Source of the DNA: Kiritimatiellia bacterium
GTDB taxonomy: Bacteria; Verrucomicrobiota; Kiritimatiellia; CAIQIC01; Lenti-01
Direction: 5' to 3'
DNA length: 57,639 bases
NCBI GenBank assembly: GCA_017527155.1
Contig: JAFXQI010000036.1
Coordinates: forward strand, 1-57,639
Shown: piece by piece, positions 1-9,802 of the stretch
Layout of the letters: every line of letters begins with the position of its first letter
Numbering within the stretch: position 1 is the stretch's first letter
The notes under the pieces: model-generated
What the model saw: the letters and a program-made list of their open reading frames with translations, nothing else
What the model was told of the DNA's origin: nothing
Databases searched by the model: none
Program-made: the position numbers and the translations under genes

Positions 1-1011
1 GATCGAGCGCTTGTCCGCGGTGGCATCGTTCCATTCAACCGTGACGGATGCGACATCGCTGCCGGCCGACTCCGTGATCACGATGCCCTTGGGGCTTCCA
101 GTGTTCAGCTGGATCGACGTGTTGCCACCGGCCGAGTTGCCCGCATACTTCGTTCCGGAGTCGCCCGTGGCGGTCCAGTCCTTGTACTGGGAGCCCGTCA
201 CGCCCGTGGTATCCCGCGTCAGGACATCGCCGGTGACGACCGGGGCCTCGACGACCGTGTACTTGACGCTCGCCGAAAGGGGATCGGCGACGCCGTCGGA
301 CACTTCGACCGACACTTCGTATTCGCCGAGTTCCGTGGAATCGACCGTGTAAACGTTGCCCGCCAGGTCGATGGGGGTGCCGTTCACGCTCCAGGAGTAG
401 GTGACGTCGCCCTGGGCACCTTTCACCGTCGCGGTGATCGACGCGGACTTGCCTTGGAAAACTTCGAAGTCCTCGGCGGGGTCGAGCTTGACGGAGAACA
501 CCGGGGGAGTGCCGCCGGCCCATTCGATTTCGACGCTGTCCAGATAAAGGGCGCCGGATTTGCTCCGCAGACCGATGTATGCGTATTCGCCTTCGATCTC
601 CAGCTCCGTGGTCCCGTCTCCCTTCTTGAGGGAGCCGAGGAGCGTACCTTGGGAGGCGGCGGCATACAAGTCGGTGGCGGCCGTGTAGGCATCGGTGCTC
701 CCGTAAACGGAAACTTCGCGGTCGTCGACAGTCGCGGCATTCCAGGCCAGCGTCACTTTCGAGGCGGTTCCGCCGCTCTCGGTGGTCACGATGCCGCTGT
801 TGCTGTTGTTCGAGCGGAGCTGGATGGCTCCATCGGAAGTTTTACCGGAATTTCCGGCATAAACCGCACCGGAATCCTTCGTGACGCCGCTGAAATCCTT
901 GTAGGTCGAGCTCGTCGCCTCGAAGTCTCCGGCCGTCAGCACATCCGTCGTGGCCCATGCGCTTGCGGCGCACAAGCCTGCCGCCAACAAACCAACCAAC
1001 CATTTTCTCAT
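1..1011 (-). CDS. Secreted repeat/Ig-like domain protein, N-terminal 337 codons (runs off the left edge)
   Basis: The frame is open from ATG at 1011 to base 1, so the C-terminus lies outside the window. The start is preceded by an AAGGGA-type ribosome site, and residues 1-20 form a clear Sec signal peptide (MRKWLVGLLAAGLCAASAWA). Mature sequence: a first all-beta module (about residues 21-160) beginning TTDVLTAGDFEATSS and containing YKDFSG and YAGNSG; an Ig/PKD-like segment (about 165-255) with VTYSWSVNGTPIDL and GEYEVSVEVSDG; then a second copy of the first module (GDVLTRDTTGV, YKDWTATGDSG, KYAGNS). No catalytic motif is visible. It is probably a cell-surface or extracellular protein; the function is unknown. 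A repeat block upstream separates it from the divergent gene at 1664. Confidence 0.75.
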   Translation of the reverse strand, partial: MRKWLVGLLAAGLCAASAWATTDVLTAGDFEATSSTYKDFSGVTKDSGAVYAGNSGKTSDGAIQLRSNNSNSGIVTTESGGTASKVTLAWNAATVDDREVSVYGSTDAYTAATDLYAAASQGTLLGSLKKGDGTTELEIEGEYAYIGLRSKSGALYLDSVEIEWAGGTPPVFSVKLDPAEDFEVFQGKSASITATVKGAQGDVTYSWSVNGTPIDLAGNVYTVDSTELGEYEVSVEVSDGVADPLSASVKYTVVEAPVVTGDVLTRDTTGVTGSQYKDWTATGDSGTKYAGNSAGGNTSIQLNTGSPKGIVITESAGSDVASVTVEWNDATADKRSI

Positions 1012-1195
1012 GATCCGATCCCTTTCCGTTTTGGTTGCGGCGTACCGGCTTGGGGTGTACGGCCCTGGGCCGGAGCCTTCTTTTTCTTTGTATGGCAGGA
1101 AACCACACGGCCGGGGGGAAGGGAATCCGAAAACGGGGAAAGCGGTCAAACGTTTTTCCTGCCCGGGGAGGCGGGCAGGGAGACGGGAGAGGGGG

Positions 1196-1580
1196 AAAAA
1201 CCGCTCACGCAGAGGCGCGGAGAGGGGGAGGCGCAGAGGCTTGGAGGGGAGCTTGGAAGGGGGGTATCTCACGCGGAGGCGCGGAGGCGCGGAGTGGCTT
1301 GGAGAGCGGGAGGAAAGCGGGCTTGGAGAGGGAAAGGAACTCACGCAGAGGCGCGGAGAGGGGGAGGCGCAGAGGCTTGGAGGGGGGCTTGGAAGGGGGG
1401 TATCTCACGCGGAGGCATGGAGGAAAGAAAAGTCCAAAAATCTCTTCTGTTCCCGTCTCCCGTTTTCCCCCTCCGCGCCTCCGCGCCTCCGCGTGAGTCA
1501 TTTTCCCCTCCAAGCCCCCTTCCCTCCCCCCCTCCAAGCCTCTGCGTCTCTGCCTCTCCGCGCCTCTGCATGAGATACTT
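1196..1580. repeat. Clustered GGAGGCGCGGAG repeats in inverted arrangement
   Basis: At least three plus-oriented units (about 1204, 1269 and 1342) carry variants of CACGCRGAGGCGCGGAG followed by GCTTGGAGG, and a minus-oriented block lies at 1471-1575. The 26 bases at 1269-1294 are the exact reverse complement of 1471-1496, so the block could fold into a long hairpin. No gene is visible across 1012-1663. Related units recur near 24285 and 30655. Confidence 0.8.
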
Positions 1581-1663
1581 CCGGGCACGGCGGAAAAGAG
1601 TGGAAAGCGGGAAGAAAGGGGGTATAGTGGGCAGGATTGCGATTTTACAGAGGAGAAAGCGAA

Positions 1664-1966
1664 ATGCCGACATACGAATACGAGTGCAAGAAGTGCGGAT
1701 ACCAGTTCGAGCGGTTCCAGTCCATCACGGCGGAACCGCTCAAGACGTGCCCGAAGTGCCGCGGACGGGTCCACCGGATGCTCACCACCGGCAGCGGGAT
1801 CATCTTCAAGGGGTCCGGCTTCTACGAAACCGACTACAAGCACCAGCACGCGTCCGTCGAACCGTCCTCCCCGGAGAGCAAACCCGCCGAATCGTCCGAA
1901 TCCGCGTCCAAACCGGCCTCGGACGCCGCGCCGAAGCCCGCCAAGGGCAAGAAGAAGGACGCCTAG
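1664..1966 (+). CDS. FmdB-family zinc ribbon protein
   Basis: This 100-residue protein opens with MPTYEYECKKCGYQFE, the hallmark of the FmdB/CxxC_CxxC_SSSS regulatory-protein family. A second CPKC pair near residue 29 completes a zinc ribbon. The middle (GSGIIFKGSGFYETDY) is the usual family core, and the C-terminal 40 residues are a low-complexity Ser/Pro/Ala/Lys tail. ATG 1664 was chosen because the homology begins there and AGGAG sits 8-12 bases upstream; a longer in-frame start at 1637 has no such support. Members are small putative nucleic-acid or regulatory zinc proteins with no settled function. The downstream gene at 2023 is also a zinc-ribbon protein and may be co-transcribed. Confidence 0.88.
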   Translation: MPTYEYECKKCGYQFERFQSITAEPLKTCPKCRGRVHRMLTTGSGIIFKGSGFYETDYKHQHASVEPSSPESKPAESSESASKPASDAAPKPAKGKKKDA

Positions 1967-2022
1967 GCGTCCCCCGTCCCCCGCCCCGCCGTCCCGTCCC
2001 CCACCCCACCCCGGAGGCCCCC

Positions 2023-2730
2023 ATGAGCACCCCCGCCGACAACCCGATGATCCTCGTCTGCAAGAAATGCGGCGAGAAGAACCGCCTTCCGTGCGTCCAC
2101 TGCCGCAAGTGCGGGGCGAAGCTGGACTTCGACGCGGCGGAGGCGACGCTCCAGGAAGCGGCTCGCGGGCGGGGCTCCGCCGGCCGCACGGTGCGGTCGC
2201 TGGTGCTGCTGGCGCTGGTGGCGGTGCTGGCGCTGGCGCTCTGGCCGTCGGGCCTGCCGCGCCGCACGACGGGCGCCCCCGTCGATGCGAAGCGCGCGGA
2301 GATGAAGCGCGACCTGATGGCGGACGCCCTGGAACGGGGGTTCCCGTCGGCGCAGACCTTCACGGAAGCGGAACTCAACGCCTGGCTGGCGAAGCTGCCG
2401 GCGGCGCAGGAAGAACGCGGGGGGATGGCGGCGCAGCTGCTGGACACGGCGGTGGAGTTCGGGGAGAACCGCGCGCAGTGGCTGGTGCTGGTCAAGCGGG
2501 GTCCGTTCCGGATATCGGTGGTGTTCGAGGCGAAGGCGGACGGGGCGCACCTGGTGCCGACCGGCGCCCGCATGGGGCATCTGCCGCTGCCGGGCGCGGT
2601 GGGCCGCCTCTACATCCGCTCGCAGGGGCGCCTGTTCCGGCCTTTCGCGAAGGAAGGCCGCATCCTCGGGCATCTGGAGAGCCTCGTGATCCGCGACGGC
2701 GAAATCGAGCTGCTCACGCGCACGGAGTAG
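2023..2730 (+). CDS. Zinc-ribbon membrane protein of unknown function
   Basis: The protein has 235 residues. Residues 11-33 contain two CxxC pairs (CKKCGEKNRLPC and CRKC), a zinc ribbon. A single transmembrane helix follows at about 57-75 (VLLALVAVLALALW), then a soluble domain of about 155 residues with FTEAELNAWLAKLP and an all-beta C-terminal stretch. The ATG is preceded by CGGAGG. The topology suggests an N-terminal cytoplasmic zinc ribbon anchored to the membrane, with the C-terminal domain outside. The C-terminal part resembles no family I can name. It lies 56 bp after the FmdB-type gene and ends 121 bp before the mevalonate promoter. Confidence 0.72.
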   Translation: MSTPADNPMILVCKKCGEKNRLPCVHCRKCGAKLDFDAAEATLQEAARGRGSAGRTVRSLVLLALVAVLALALWPSGLPRRTTGAPVDAKRAEMKRDLMADALERGFPSAQTFTEAELNAWLAKLPAAQEERGGMAAQLLDTAVEFGENRAQWLVLVKRGPFRISVVFEAKADGAHLVPTGARMGHLPLPGAVGRLYIRSQGRLFRPFAKEGRILGHLESLVIRDGEIELLTRTE

Positions 2731-2851
2731 CGGCATTTTTGCGGCCGGGCCACCAAACAACGGGTGCATCGTTTTCGTACCGCGCTGGAGGCCATTCCCC
2801 GCACATGGGGTCCGCAGCGGCGACCGACGGCCCCTTCCCCAAGTAAAAGGC

Positions 2852-2880
2852 TTTACATCGCGTAAAAACTGCGCTATACG
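2852..2880 (+). promoter_or_regulatory. Sigma70-type promoter of the mevalonate operon
   Basis: TTTACA (2852-2857), a 17-bp spacer and TATACG (2875-2880). The expected start of transcription falls only a few bases before ATG 2890, so the mRNA would be leaderless or nearly so; no Shine-Dalgarno sequence precedes that ATG. Confidence 0.65.
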
Positions 2881-2889
2881 CTTCCCATC

Positions 2890-3906
2890 ATGAAAGCGAT
2901 CGCACCAGGCAAACTCATCCTTTCCGGCGAGCATTCCGTCGTGTACGGGCGGCCCGCCCTCGCGGTGGCCGTCAACCGCAACGCCGAAACCCTCGTCACG
3001 ATGGACGAGGCCAGCGACCGCATCTCCTTCGAACTGCCCGACATCGGACCCGCCCGCGAGTCCTTCACCCTCCGCGCCCTCCGCGATTTCCACGACCGCG
3101 TCGCCCGCAGCTACGCCGAATTCCTCGACGGCCGCCTCTCCATCCGCGACGTCCTGCACAAGCCGGTCGACCTCTTCCAGTACGCCTACATCACCCTCCT
3201 CGACGGCCTCCACCTGAAGATGCGCGGCGGCGTCAACGTCCGCATGCGCTCGAACATCCCGATCGGCTGCGGCATGGGCAGCTCCGCGGCGAGCATCATC
3301 AGCGTCCTGCGCGGCCTCGGCCACTACTACCGCGTCGATTTCCGCCCCGAGTGGTACGCCCGCTACAGCCTCGAAGTCGAGAACATGCAGCACGGCCGCG
3401 CGAGCGGGCTGGACACCTTCGTCTCGCTCCACGGCGGATGCGTGATGTACCGGCAGGGCGAGTTCGGCGAGCTCCCCCTCCCGCGCGTGCCCCTCTACAT
3501 CGTCAACACCGGCCACCCCGCCAGCTCCACCGGCGAAGCCGTGTCCGCGGTCGCCCGCCGCACCGGCGGCGCCTCCGCCCCGGTATGGGACGGCTTCGAG
3601 AACACGACCCTCGCCATGGAGAAGGCCCTCCGCGCGAACGACTTCCCGGCCTTCCGCCGCGCCATGCGCGAGAACCACCGGCTGCTCGACTCCATCGGCG
3701 TCGTCCCCGCGCGCGTCGCCGAATTCATCGCCGAGGCCGAAGCGGCCGGCGCGTCCGCGAAGGTCTGCGGCGCCGGTGCCGTGTCCGGCGATGCCGCCGG
3801 CATGGTCGTCGTCGCCTCCGAGACCTCCCCCGCCGACCTCTGCGCCCGCTACGGCTACGAACTGATGACCGTCCGCCCCGACCCCCTCGGCGCCCGCATC
3901 GTCTGA
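2890..3906 (+). CDS. GHMP kinase, mevalonate kinase-like (mevalonate or phosphomevalonate kinase)
   Basis: This 338-residue GHMP-fold ATP-dependent sugar/isoprenoid kinase begins MKAIAPGKLILSGEHSVVYG, as mevalonate kinases do. The nucleotide-binding motif PIGCGMGSSA is at about 124-133, the putative catalytic Asp at 175 (GRASGLDT), and the C-terminal GHMP motif near CGAGAVSGD. It is the first gene of a three-gene unit with a second GHMP kinase (13-bp gap) and diphosphomevalonate decarboxylase. The pathway needs two phosphorylations, and no ERG8-type phosphomevalonate kinase is visible. One of the two kinases therefore probably acts on mevalonate and the other on 5-phosphomevalonate; the sequence alone does not say which. 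The glycine-rich C-terminal motif is unusual (GAGAVSGD rather than GAGGGG). Confidence 0.85.
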   Translation: MKAIAPGKLILSGEHSVVYGRPALAVAVNRNAETLVTMDEASDRISFELPDIGPARESFTLRALRDFHDRVARSYAEFLDGRLSIRDVLHKPVDLFQYAYITLLDGLHLKMRGGVNVRMRSNIPIGCGMGSSAASIISVLRGLGHYYRVDFRPEWYARYSLEVENMQHGRASGLDTFVSLHGGCVMYRQGEFGELPLPRVPLYIVNTGHPASSTGEAVSAVARRTGGASAPVWDGFENTTLAMEKALRANDFPAFRRAMRENHRLLDSIGVVPARVAEFIAEAEAAGASAKVCGAGAVSGDAAGMVVVASETSPADLCARYGYELMTVRPDPLGARIV

Positions 3907-3919
3907 TTGCCCCGCCGCC

Positions 3920-4882
3920 ATGCCCCTGCTCTCCGCAGAAGCCTCCGCCCCCGGCAACCTGATGCTGATGGGCGAACACGCCGTCCTCCGCGGCCAGCCC
4001 GCCATCGTGTGCGCCATCGACCGCCGCATCACCGCGACCCTCCGTCCCCTGCCCGGCGACGCCATACGCCTCCATTCCGCGCTCGGCGAACACAATACCA
4101 CCCTCTCCGAACTCGCCCCCGACGACACCTTCCGCTTCGTCCTCGCCGCCATCCGCCGCCTGCGCGACCGGCTCCCCGGCGGCTTCGCCCTCGACATCCG
4201 CTCCCGCATGTCCCACCAGATGGGCCTCGGCAGCAGCGCCGCCGTCACCGTGGCCGCCTGCGGCGCCCTCCTCGCCGCGCTGGGCGACACCCCCGATCCC
4301 GCCGCCGTCACCGAAGACGCCATCGCCCTCATCCGCAAGGTCCAGGGCGGCGTCGGGTCCGGCGCCGACGTCGCCGCCAGCGTCCACGGCGGATGCCTCC
4401 GCTACTTCGCCGCCCCGCGCGAGTGCGTCAAGCTCTCCGCCGTGCCCGACCTCACCGTCCTCTACTCCGGCTCCAAGATGCCGACCCCCGAAGTCATCGC
4501 CCTCGTCGAAGAAAAGCGCCGCCTCCACGAAGACATCTACGACGACATCGACGCCCTGATCGGCAAGACCGTCCGGGAAGCCTTCTCCGCCGCCGCCGCC
4601 GGCGACTGGGAAACCATGGGCGAACTCATGAATGTCAACCAGGGCCTCATGGACGCCCTCGGCGTCAACGACGCCACCCTTTCCCGGCTCGTCTACGCCC
4701 TGCGCGACGACCCCCGCATCCTCGGCGCGAAAATATCCGGATCCGGTCTCGGCGACTGCGTCGTCGGCCTCGGCCGCGCCATGCGGAGCGACTGGAACGT
4801 ACCCTCCCTCGGCGTCAAGATCGACCCCGACGGCCTCAAGACCCGCCTCCTCCCCCCCGACGCCGAAGAGGCCGCCCCGTGA
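3920..4882 (+). CDS. GHMP kinase, mevalonate kinase family (second of pair)
   Basis: This 320-residue protein begins SAEASAPGNLMLMGEHAVL. Its glycine-rich ATP loop is MGLGSSAAVTVA (101-112), the probable catalytic Asp is 150 (GSGADVAASVHGG), and the C-terminal motif is KISGSGLGDCVVG. All three GHMP motifs are intact, so it should be active. It follows the first kinase by 13 bp, and its TGA overlaps the GTG start of the decarboxylase gene (GTGA), indicating translational coupling. The KISGSGLGDC motif resembles that of bacterial mevalonate kinases from memory; an alternative is that this is the phosphomevalonate kinase. Confidence 0.85.
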   Translation: MPLLSAEASAPGNLMLMGEHAVLRGQPAIVCAIDRRITATLRPLPGDAIRLHSALGEHNTTLSELAPDDTFRFVLAAIRRLRDRLPGGFALDIRSRMSHQMGLGSSAAVTVAACGALLAALGDTPDPAAVTEDAIALIRKVQGGVGSGADVAASVHGGCLRYFAAPRECVKLSAVPDLTVLYSGSKMPTPEVIALVEEKRRLHEDIYDDIDALIGKTVREAFSAAAAGDWETMGELMNVNQGLMDALGVNDATLSRLVYALRDDPRILGAKISGSGLGDCVVGLGRAMRSDWNVPSLGVKIDPDGLKTRLLPPDAEEAAP

Positions 4883-5880
4883 CCGCCCGCGAAGCCGTCG
4901 AAACCCTCCTCGCCGGACGCCCCCGCACCCCGGCCGTCCCCTTTGCCGAATCGTACGCCCCCGCCAACATCGCCCTGGCCAAATACTGGGGCAAGCGCGA
5001 CGAAGCACTCAACCTCCCCACCGCCTCCTCCCTCTCCATATCCCTCGGCGACCTCGGCTCCCACGTCCGCCTCGCCCCCGCCCCCGAAGGCGCCCCCACC
5101 GACACCATCACACTCAACGGCGCCCCCCTCTCCCCCGATACCCCCTTCGCCCGCCGCGCCAGCGCCTACTTCGACCTCTTCCGCCCGTCCCCCTCCTTCC
5201 GTTTCGACCTCCAAGCCCGCAACACCATTCCCACCGCCGCCGGATTCGCCTCCTCCGCCTCCGGCTTCGCCGCCCTCGCCAAGGCCGCCGACGCCCTCTT
5301 CGGCTGGAACCTCCCCCGACAATCCCTCTCCATCCTCGCCCGCCTCGGCAGCGGCTCTGCCGCCCGCAGCCTCGCCGACGGCTTCGTCGAGTGGCACGCC
5401 GGCGAGCGCTCCGACGGAATGGACTCCTTTGCCACCCCGCTCCCCGACCGGTGGCCCGCCCTGCGCATCGGCGCCTGCGTCCTTTCCTCCGCCGAAAAAC
5501 CCGTCGGCTCCCGCGACGGCATGCGCCGCTCCGTCCGGACCTGCCCCTTCTACTCCTCCTGGCCGGACCTCGTCGCCCGCGACATCGCCACCCTGCACGA
5601 CGCCATCGCCGCCCGCGACATCGCCCTCCTCGGCGCCACCGCCGAATCCAACTGCCTCGCCATGCACTCCCTCATGATGGCGACCCGTCCGCCCATCCTC
5701 TACTTCCTTCCCGAAACCCTGACCGCCATCCGCGCCGTCTGGGCCGCCCGGGCCGACGGCCTCCCCGTCTGGTTCACGATGGACGCCGGCCCCAACCTCA
5801 AACTCCTCTTCGAGTCCTCCTCCGAATCCTCCGTCCGCGCCCTCTTCCCCACCGCCACCATCGTCTCCCCCTTCGCCTGA
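4879..5880 (+). CDS. mvaD: Diphosphomevalonate decarboxylase
   Basis: This 333-residue enzyme catalyses ATP-dependent decarboxylation of mevalonate 5-diphosphate to isopentenyl diphosphate. Family signatures: APANIALAKYWGKRD at about 28-41, LPTASSLSISL directly after, GSGSAARSL with FVEW, and TMDAGPNLK with the catalytic Asp at about 302. GTG 4879 overlaps the previous stop (GTGA) and gives the expected family N-terminus; the frame also runs open far upstream, but that is not this protein. In the substrate loop, Ala stands where most relatives have Asn (LPTNSS). No isopentenyl-diphosphate isomerase, HMG-CoA synthase or HMG-CoA reductase gene is in the window, so the upper pathway lies elsewhere. 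Confidence 0.93.
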   Translation: MTAREAVETLLAGRPRTPAVPFAESYAPANIALAKYWGKRDEALNLPTASSLSISLGDLGSHVRLAPAPEGAPTDTITLNGAPLSPDTPFARRASAYFDLFRPSPSFRFDLQARNTIPTAAGFASSASGFAALAKAADALFGWNLPRQSLSILARLGSGSAARSLADGFVEWHAGERSDGMDSFATPLPDRWPALRIGACVLSSAEKPVGSRDGMRRSVRTCPFYSSWPDLVARDIATLHDAIAARDIALLGATAESNCLAMHSLMMATRPPILYFLPETLTAIRAVWAARADGLPVWFTMDAGPNLKLLFESSSESSVRALFPTATIVSPFA

Positions 5881-5900
5881 TTTTCCCGCCCCCGCCCCTC

Positions 5901-5992
5901 CCCGGCGGCTCGTTGCGCCATATCCTTTGAAAACAGGAAAAAGTCTGATTTTTCCGCTTGTTTTCCCCCAGGTCCCCTCCATGAACGCAATT
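5901..5992 (+). repeat. Interspersed repeat ending at an ATG, copy 1 of a gap-free pair
   Basis: It starts CCCGGCGGCTCGTTGCGCC and contains ACAGGAAAAA and TTTTCCGCTTGTTT, then CCCCTCCATGAAC with ATG at 5981. It aligns without gaps to 6613-6704, exactly 712 bp downstream. No open frame of convincing character follows. The remainder of 5993-6364 holds only the palindrome at 6073. Confidence 0.8.
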
Positions 5993-6072
5993 GTGTTCCA
6001 GAACCATCCGACCGCCGACGGCAGGGGCTCCGTCGTGCACGCAAACAACGCCCTGGGGAGGTGCGAAGCGAC

Positions 6073-6105
6073 CGGGAGGGGCGCGCTTCCGCGCGACCGT
6101 TCGCG
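6073..6105. repeat. Palindromic GCGCGCTTCCGCGCGACC repeat
   Basis: Variant of GGGAGGGTCGCGCTTCCGCGCGACC, a hairpin with a TTCC loop. Closer copies occur at 30788-30818 and 56018-56047, all in intergenic DNA. Confidence 0.7.
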
Positions 6106-6364
6106 GAGGACGCGCAGAAGCGCGTCCCTCCCCCGGGCGATTGCGCGCGATTGCAGTTGGAACAAACGTTGCGAACTGGGAAGGCCCGACTTCCGGGAGG
6201 GCGGACCCTGCCGCCCTGCTGTTGCGTCCCATCCGCCTGCCGGGGGCGTCCTCGCCGTCGTGCCCGCAAAAACCGCCCAGAGGAAGCGAAACGCGCCCTC
6301 TTCCCCACCGCCACCCTCGTCGCCCCCTTCGGCTGGTTTCCACAGCACCGACGCTCCTGGGAGA

Positions 6365-6611
6365 TGTCAGTCAAAGAACGTGGGGTTTCGTTCGTGAAAA
6401 GCCGTGTTGGTAGGGCGGCGAGTCCCCTCGCCGCCGGAAACGGGGACGTGCAAGGGAAGGTCATGGGAGGTGCGGATGCAAGTCGGCCGGAATCCGGGGG
6501 AAATGCGTCCGCACATTTCCGGCCACTCCCTTTGGCATGACGGGCTCCGGCGGGCAGGGACTGCCCGCCCTACCAGCGCCTGGGAAATCGCAAGGTTTTC
6601 GTCTGAGAACG
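6365..6611 (-). mobile_element. MITE-like repeat element, copy A (degenerate)
   Basis: One end carries TGTCAGTCAAAGAACG and the hairpin GGCGGCGAGTCCCCTCGCCGCC; the other carries the hairpin GGCGGGCAGGGACTGCCCGCC and GGGAAATCGCAAGGTTTTCG. The same order, in opposite orientation, occurs twice at the right end of the window. It has no coding capacity and sits between the two copies of the ATG-ending repeat. Confidence 0.7.
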
Positions 6612-6612
6612 C

Positions 6613-6704
6613 CCCGGCGGCTCGTTGCGCCCTATCATTTGGAAACAGGAAAAATCCTGACTTTTCCGCTTGTTTCGCCCATCCTTCCCTCCATGAACAC
6701 GATG
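6613..6704 (+). repeat. Interspersed repeat ending at an ATG, copy 2 of a gap-free pair
   Basis: It has the same 19 leading bases as 5901-5919 and the same CTTTTCCGCTTGTTT core, ending CCCTCCATGAACAC with ATG at 6693. The rest of the gap to glnS (6705-6861) holds only GC-rich sequence and the glnS promoter. Confidence 0.8.
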
Positions 6705-6803
6705 CCGTTTCCGGGCCGCCCGCACGCCGGCGGCGGGGGGAGCCGCCGCCACACAGGCGGCCCCCGTGCGCCGGGCCGGGCCGGATCGGCGGCCCGTTCG
6801 TTC

Positions 6804-6832
6804 TTGACAGAAAGGCGGCGGGGGGGTGAAGT
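6804..6832 (+). promoter_or_regulatory. Putative glnS promoter
   Basis: A perfect TTGACA (6804-6809) with a 17-bp spacer to a weak -10, TGAAGT (6827-6832), 29 bp before ATG 6862. Confidence 0.45.
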
Positions 6833-6861
6833 GGTGAAAACACCATCGGAGAGAGACCGCC

Positions 6862-8535
<1,674 letters not shown>

Positions 8536-8583
8536 GGCGTACAGCTTCCACTTGCCTTGGACATCCCGTCCCTGGCCGCGGAG

Positions 8584-8654
8584 TGGTAGGGCGAGCACTC
8601 CGTGCGAGCCGTTTCCGCCTTCCATGCGGCTCGCTCGGAGAGCTCGCCCCACCG
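8584..8654. repeat. Paired palindromic repeat (GGGCGAGC...CCGTGCGAGCC)
   Basis: The left arm GTAGGGCGAGCACTCCGTGC and the right arm GCTCGGAGAGCTCGCCCCAC are inverted copies of one unit, separated by about 15 bases. The structure could fold into a stable hairpin after glnS and act as a terminator. The same unit occurs at 9858, 10063, 10149 and 30361. Confidence 0.75.
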
Positions 8655-8716
8655 TCCATCGGCTCCATTGTTTCTGAAACTGTTCTATCCATCCACCACC
8701 ACGCCAAAGGAACCCC

Positions 8717-9802
8717 ATGAACACTACACCCTCCACCCCCCGCACCTTCGACTCCATCCTCGTCACCGGCGGCGCCGGCTTCATCGGCAGCAACTTCATC
8801 CGCTGGCTCTTTTCGCAGCCCGGTTTCGCCGGCAAGATCGTCAACTACGACGCCCTCACCTACGCCGGCAACCCCTATTCCCTCGACGACGTCGCCCAAT
8901 CCGTCGGCGAAAGATATGTCTTCGTCAAGGGTGACATCTGCGACGCCGCCAAAGTCGCCGAAACCATCGAGCGCCACGCCATCGACTGCATCATCCACTT
9001 CGCGGCCGAATCCCACGTCGACCGCTCCATCGTGCGACCCGACGACTTCGTCCGCACCAACATCCACGGCACCTACGTCCTCCTGCAGGCCGCGCGCGAG
9101 CACGCCGGGCAGGTCCGCCACTTCCACCACATCTCCACCGACGAAGTCTTCGGCACCCTCGGCGCCACCGGCTTCTTCACCGAAGACACCCCCTACGCCC
9201 CGAACTCCCCCTACTCCGCCTCCAAGGCCTCCTCCGACCACCTCGTGCGCGCCTACCACGAAACCTACGGCCTGCCGACGACCCTCTCCAACTGCTCCAA
9301 CAACTACGGCCCCTACCAATTCCCCGAAAAACTCGTCCCCCTGATGATCCTCAACGCCCTCGAAGGCAAACCCCTGCCCATCTACGGCGACGGGCAGAAC
9401 ATCCGCGACTGGCTGTACGTCACCGACCACTGCTCCGCCATCTGGACCCTGGTCACGCGCGCCCCCCACGGCAGCACCTACAACGTCGGCGGCCGCAACG
9501 AACTGACGAACCTGGCGGTCGTCGGCGAAATCTGCGACCTCGTCGACCGCATGGCCCCGCCGCTCCCCTCCGGCGCCCCCCGGCGCAGCCTGATGACCTT
9601 CGTCAAGGACCGCCCCGGCCACGACCGCCGCTACGCCATCGACTGCACCCGCATCGAGCGCGACCTCGGCTGGAAGCCAGCCGAGACCTGGCAGACCGGC
9701 GCCGCCGCGACGGTCCGCTGGTACCTCGACCACCCCGCCTGGGTCGCCCAGGTCCGCTCCGGCGAATACCAGAACTGGATCGCCACCCACTACCACGCCT
9801 GA
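8717..9802 (+). CDS. rfbB: dTDP-glucose 4,6-dehydratase family (RmlB-type extended SDR)
   Basis: This 361-residue Rossmann-fold enzyme would convert dTDP-glucose to dTDP-4-keto-6-deoxyglucose on the route to deoxysugars such as rhamnose. The NAD-binding motif [10 protein letters not shown] is at 17-26, the TDE triad of 4,6-dehydratases at about 141-143 (ISTDEVFG), and the YxxxK pair at Y166/K170 (YSASK). The C-terminal half has [12 protein letters not shown] and [12 protein letters not shown], typical of RmlB. Length matches the family. The usual partners rmlA, rmlC and rmlD are not nearby, so the exact nucleotide sugar is inferred from the family only. The upstream 180 bp hold the palindromic repeat. 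Confidence 0.9.
   Translation: MNTTPSTPRTFDSILVTGGAGFIGSNFIRWLFSQPGFAGKIVNYDALTYAGNPYSLDDVAQSVGERYVFVKGDICDAAKVAETIERHAIDCIIHFAAESHVDRSIVRPDDFVRTNIHGTYVLLQAAREHAGQVRHFHHISTDEVFGTLGATGFFTEDTPYAPNSPYSASKASSDHLVRAYHETYGLPTTLSNCSNNYGPYQFPEKLVPLMILNALEGKPLPIYGDGQNIRDWLYVTDHCSAIWTLVTRAPHGSTYNVGGRNELTNLAVVGEICDLVDRMAPPLPSGAPRRSLMTFVKDRPGHDRRYAIDCTRIERDLGWKPAETWQTGAAATVRWYLDHPAWVAQVRSGEYQNWIATHYHA

Noticed and set aside
1196-1420. Possible CRISPR array from regularly repeated 26-bp units
   Set aside because: Units are irregular, the inter-unit sequence is itself repetitive, and inverted copies follow.
454-2022. Upstream extension of the zinc-ribbon gene at 2023 through an open frame
   Set aside because: It crosses the antisense secreted gene, the repeat block and the FmdB gene in another frame; ATG 2023 with CGGAGG gives the zinc ribbon at the N-terminus.
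5993-6364. Small peptides starting at the repeat-borne ATG 5981
   Set aside because: The frame runs into palindromic repeats and matches no protein; treated as part of the repeat.
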